Shown piece after piece: positions 60,576-64,000 of a stretch of DNA of 64,000 nt. The notes beneath the pieces were generated by a model. That model had not been told where the DNA came from, ran no database searches, and saw only the letters and a list, made by a program, of their open reading frames with translations. The DNA is from Gnetum montanum (taxonomy: Eukaryota > Streptophyta > Gnetopsida > Gnetales > Gnetaceae): positions 320,251 through 384,250 of the forward strand of contig MNCI01035238.1 in the NCBI GenBank assembly GCA_015680685.1. The letters are read 5' to 3'. Position numbers and translations under genes: made by a program. Each line of letters opens with the position of its first letter. Within the stretch, counting starts at the first letter, position 1.

Positions 60576-62340
60576 CTCACCGTTCATCACCACACATTGC
60601 TGCTGTTGGCCACCTGCTACTGCTGATGTTCACCACCTACCATAAGAAAAAAAGGAGAAAACACTACACAAGGATGTGCTTATACTGCTGCTAGTTATGC
60701 CTACTAAGAGAGAGAGGCCCAAACCCCCTCTTGCCCTGCCCCTGCCTCGCCCCCCCCCCCCCCCCCCCCACAAAAGGTTGCCTATTGTTCACATATCTGA
60801 CAAAAAGCCTTAGCCATTGTTCGTTCTTGCCGTGCATTGCTTGGAACCCTTACCATGCAGTGCTTAGAGCTGTCACCATTCGAGCCTACCATATCCATAA
60901 TGCCTACCACACATTGCCTAGATTTGTCACTATTTGATCCTACCGCACACCACATGTAATGCCTACCACACATTACCTGTAACTACTACTATTCGCATTG
61001 ATGTTGATATGTTGGCCACCTATTACATGCTAACCACCACTAATTGAGCTTGCTATCATCATAGGTGTTGACGTGCACCACCTGTTGCTATTGAACATGC
61101 CTACTATCGTCACTATGCACTATGCACCACCTACAACATGCACTTCCATGCACTACGCATCGTTCGAAATAGCTACCATGTGCATGCTAATCCACAAGAG
61201 AGAAAGAGAGACCATCCTCTATTACATCTTATTAGCTACTCACTGTGTGAAAGAGGGAGGCTTGGAGAGGAGTCTTGAGAGAGACCTCGAGGTCTTCCTA
61301 TTCACATCTGCTAGCAAGAGAGGGGAGGTTGATATCTCTCCTGGTTGTTACCTACTACCTAAGAGACCCCCTATTCCCCTTTAGCTCCCCATTGCACACT
61401 AGTTTTATAGTAGCTCAGATCGATGGCATTGAATGTCCACGTCAACGAACTGCTCCACCACACTACCATGTTCTGCCATTGATGCCATTAGTTATGTTCT
61501 CTACATTCGCATGTCTCCACGTCTATGATGTCAGTTACGCCACTCACCTACCCACATTTCCCACTTCTATAGCCATTATGTAATCACTACCATGTCTTCG
61601 TTGCCACTCGCTATCAACCATTGTAACCATCATCTCCATAAATCAAGGCCTTCATTGCCACTGATAGAAAAAATGTCATGGTCAAACTACCCAAACATAG
61701 ATTCAAATTTAGCTTCCATAGCCTTTAGTCAATGTGCTAATCATGTTGTTGTTCAAGGCCCAAGCTCTACAATTCATTTGTGCATGTGTTATTCTTTCTT
61801 TATGCCTTGTATGAGAAGAGACCATGCCCAATGATTAGTTTCTTGTACTAATGAGCTTGTTAGGCTTGATATATCTACTATCCTACAGTATGATCACATT
61901 GGCTGGAATTTCACACATACATATGGTTGAATGTCTACTACATTTTCTAAATCCTCATTAGTTGCATAGACTAGTGTTAATTATGATTTATGAATATTCA
62001 GGAATCACGATTAAGTTGTCCAAGGAACTTTGAATATAGTCAACTGTCTACAACCAGATTTCTTCATACTTGATATCCTTTTTAATTCAGGGAAACTTGA
62101 CTCTACCCATAATATGTATTGATTCTTCATATTAGTTTAGATGGAGCTCTTTCTACAAGTCCAAAAGGGTTTAAATTTTAAAACTTTTAACTTGTTTTCC
62201 TTTTACCATGCATAGCATGTATTTTGGTAAGTTGTATGGATTCTTTGTTGAAGGACCATTATTTGAAATGAAGGTAAGGTGCTATCTTAAGGCATCAGTT
62301 GCAAAGTCACTTGAAATGAGTTTAGGTTTTCCAAAATCTA
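60576..62340. other. Unique low-complexity stretch right of the units
   Basis: No gene is supported. 60560-61160 is rich in CACC/CTACC with loosely repeated phrases such as ATGCCTACCACACATTGCCT (60899) and ATGCCTACCACACATTACCT (60959), a decayed tandem array with a period near 60 bp. The open frames here are products of this composition. 61160-62340 is ordinary AT-rich sequence. Confidence 0.5.
60750..60769 (+). repeat. Poly-C tract
   Basis: Twenty consecutive C residues. Exact length is uncertain for sequencing reasons. Confidence 0.9.
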
Positions 62341-62348
62341 CTGGCCTT

Positions 62349-62395
62349 CTAATGAGTCATGAATTGTTGGCTATGATATCACGTACACGATATCA
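62349..62395 (+). promoter_or_regulatory. 47-bp copy of the LTR G start upstream of aORF G
   Basis: TAATGAGTCATGAATTG and the following GATATCACGTACACGATATC match the first 47 bp of LTR G (63596 on) almost base for base. There is no TATA box. It is either the element's internal promoter module cut by a deletion or the stub of a 5' LTR. Confidence 0.65.
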
Positions 62396-62637
62396 TTTTT
62401 AAGGGTAATTATTTATAAAATTAAGGATAAATGCGCCAAAAATAATTTCATCTCCTTAGTTATACCAAGAAACTAGATTTGGAAACCACCTAAGCAAAGA
62501 GGATTAAATATTATAATCTTTCGGGGACATTTTAATTAACGTCACACGGAGATAAAGAAAATTCAATAAGGAAATTAGGAAGGTATAACCTAACTTTGGT
62601 AACAACCTTACTAAGGATTGGCCCCATGTGATTGCAA
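62396..62637 (+). other. Leader of aORF G
   Basis: Non-coding and homologous to 2130-2397 of element A (GGAAACCACCTAAG, AAGGTATAAC, AACAACCTTACTAA). The final acceptor AG is mutated (GATTGCAAATG). Confidence 0.6.
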
Positions 62638-63415
62638 ATGGCCTTGAAATGCAGAAAACAAGAAGGTCCTACTCAAGGTGGGATCAAGCAACCTAGGAGA
62701 GGTGAAGGACAAGTTCTTGCTGAACAACATGCAGAGCAAGAGGAAAAATCATTTAGTATCCACCAAGAAGACCCTACCACTGTACAATCAAGGCAGGTGG
62801 AAGGAGGAGCTGCTACAGCGTTTGAACAGGGACGACATCTCACGTTGCCCTAGGATTATGTTCAGGCCATCCTTGAAAGGTCCATATTTACTACAGTGAT
62901 CATGGAATTAAACTTTGGACCTTTTTCAAAATTTTCTTTGGAGCCCTTAGGGATCACCTCAAAGGGTCCCCATTATGGCCTACCCTCTCTGAAAGTGGTG
63001 CTTGGTACTTAGGGGAAATGTACTAATTTTGGCACAAAAAAGAAGAAGGCACCATAGTTAACATTTGTGGTGTGACTGTTGATTTCTATATTCAAGCCAT
63101 TTCGGAAGTATTAAACCTTCCGAATACAAGGCCAAAGGTTACTTAGAACTAGCTGGACACTTTCAAAATTAAGCAACTCAATAAAATGTTGACAAAGAAT
63201 AAAAGGGTGGTGGAAGAAAAAGAGAAGGTTGACTGGGATGCCTCTATGGCACAAGTGTAAACTTACGCACACGCTAAGGCACTCAGGGCCTTGCAAGAGT
63301 AGAAACTCCAAGCCATACTTCAACACCATCAAATCCAAAAACCTAGAGTGCAAGACAAGGGAAAGGCACCCATGAAGGAGCACTATCACCAGGAACTACA
63401 TGAGTTCCACCCAAT
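62638..63415 (+). pseudogene. aORF of element G with two large internal deletions
   Basis: The ATG at 62638 begins MALKCRKQEGPTQGG. The start of the globular domain (VIMELNFG) is kept. Relative to aORF A, about 1.2 kb is then missing (junction near 63140-63165) and about 0.8 kb more near 63298-63303, so only a short coiled-coil piece and the terminal part (HHQIQKPRVQDKGKAPMKE-like) remain. Stops and frameshifts are present. Confidence 0.65.
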
Positions 63416-63595
63416 TTTGATTTTATAGGATTTCCTTTTGAGTTTTTCGTGTTGTGTCTCAATTTTTTTCTGATTCCACACTGCAGCATGAGTCCATTCT
63501 AGTTAATTAATAATCACATACCTATCCACTGTGTAATCATTGGAGCTTGTTCTCACTTTAACTCGAGAACGATTTTTCATTCAGTCGTGGAGGTA
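63416..63595 (+). other. 3' end and polypurine tract of element G
   Basis: The stretch is non-coding and ends TTCAGTCGTGGAGGTA immediately before the LTR. Confidence 0.65.
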
Positions 63596-64000
63596 TGATG
63601 AGTCATGAATTGTTGGCTGTGATATCACGTATGCGATATCACAACCTGTCTCCTCATCTATAAATAAGAGATAGGAAGATTCGGTAAAGAGGTTTTGTTA
63701 AAGTTTTCTAGTTTTAGTATTAAGGTAGGGACTTTTTGTCATTTTTTTCTCTCAACCCGTTCTCCCAGTGCATGCCCGCAGTGTGATGATTGTAATTGTA
63801 TGGCATCCTTATTCGAGTGTGATGTACTTGGACACACACATGAATGGTAATAAAGATCGATATTACTTCATCATTGCAGCATTCACTTAGCTTAATTATT
63901 TAATTGTTATTGTTATTTATTACTTTCTTAGTTAATATCTCTCTACCCTTATCTCCTAGTAATGCGGAATGAGTACAACTTAATCACAAGCATTTAAGTG
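63596..64000 (+). repeat. 3' LTR of element G, cut by window end
   Basis: It starts TGATGAGTCATGAATTG. U3 has two GATATC sites (63621, 63636) and a TATA box CTATAAATAAG (63658). Downstream it matches LTR A (CGAGTGTGATGTACTTGGAC). The 3' end lies outside the window. Confidence 0.82.

Noticed and set aside
61073-61834. Several 80-103 codon plus-strand frames right of unit 2
   Set aside because: They overlap one another, lack domain features and follow from the CACC-rich low-complexity sequence.

Overview
This window looks like nuclear DNA from a seed plant with a large, repeat-filled genome. It is AT-rich and has almost no intact genes. Most of it is decayed LTR retrotransposon sequence of one Athila/Tat-like Ty3/gypsy group, with primer-binding sites matching the 3' end of tRNA-Asp. 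The only plant gene family I recognise is phytocyanin (early nodulin-like), present as broken copies. A gymnosperm or another slow-purging large genome would fit, but the sequence does not decide it.

Layout. 1-6088: 3' part of retroelement A (coding remnant, spacer, promoter-like GATATC cluster, coiled-coil extra ORF, LTR). About 6089-27540: tandem unit 1. About 27711-60575: tandem unit 2, a diverged copy of unit 1 interrupted by a complete 13.4-kb retroelement B (36515-49915). About 60576-62340: low-complexity, gene-free DNA. 62349-64000: an internally deleted relative of A (element G), whose LTR runs off the window.

Each unit has the same order: gene-free DNA, an unrecognised ~140-codon frame, the 3' half and LTR of element C, spacer and extra-ORF remnant of element F, the 3' half and LTR of element D, a gag fragment, a LINE reverse-transcriptase tail, a phytocyanin promoter and pseudogene, a minus-strand gag start with PBS and LTR (element H), a tRNA-derived SINE-like piece, and a second, gene-less copy of the phytocyanin promoter. 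The units differ by three events: solo LTR E with a 5-bp target duplication in unit 1 only, element B in unit 2 only, and an extra phytocyanin exon 2 in unit 1 only.

The most interesting system is the second gene of these retroelements (here called aORF), lying between pol and the 3' LTR. It encodes a protein with an N-terminal domain resembling the plant 'putative transposon protein' family and a long coiled coil. In element B it is preceded by a promoter-like module whose sequence copies the element's own LTR U3 motif, then a TATA box, a consensus splice donor and an acceptor directly abutting the ATG. In element A the same place holds a GATATC cluster like that of A's own LTR. This suggests a second, LTR-mimicking transcription unit inside the retroelement. 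All identities quoted were judged by eye, not computed.
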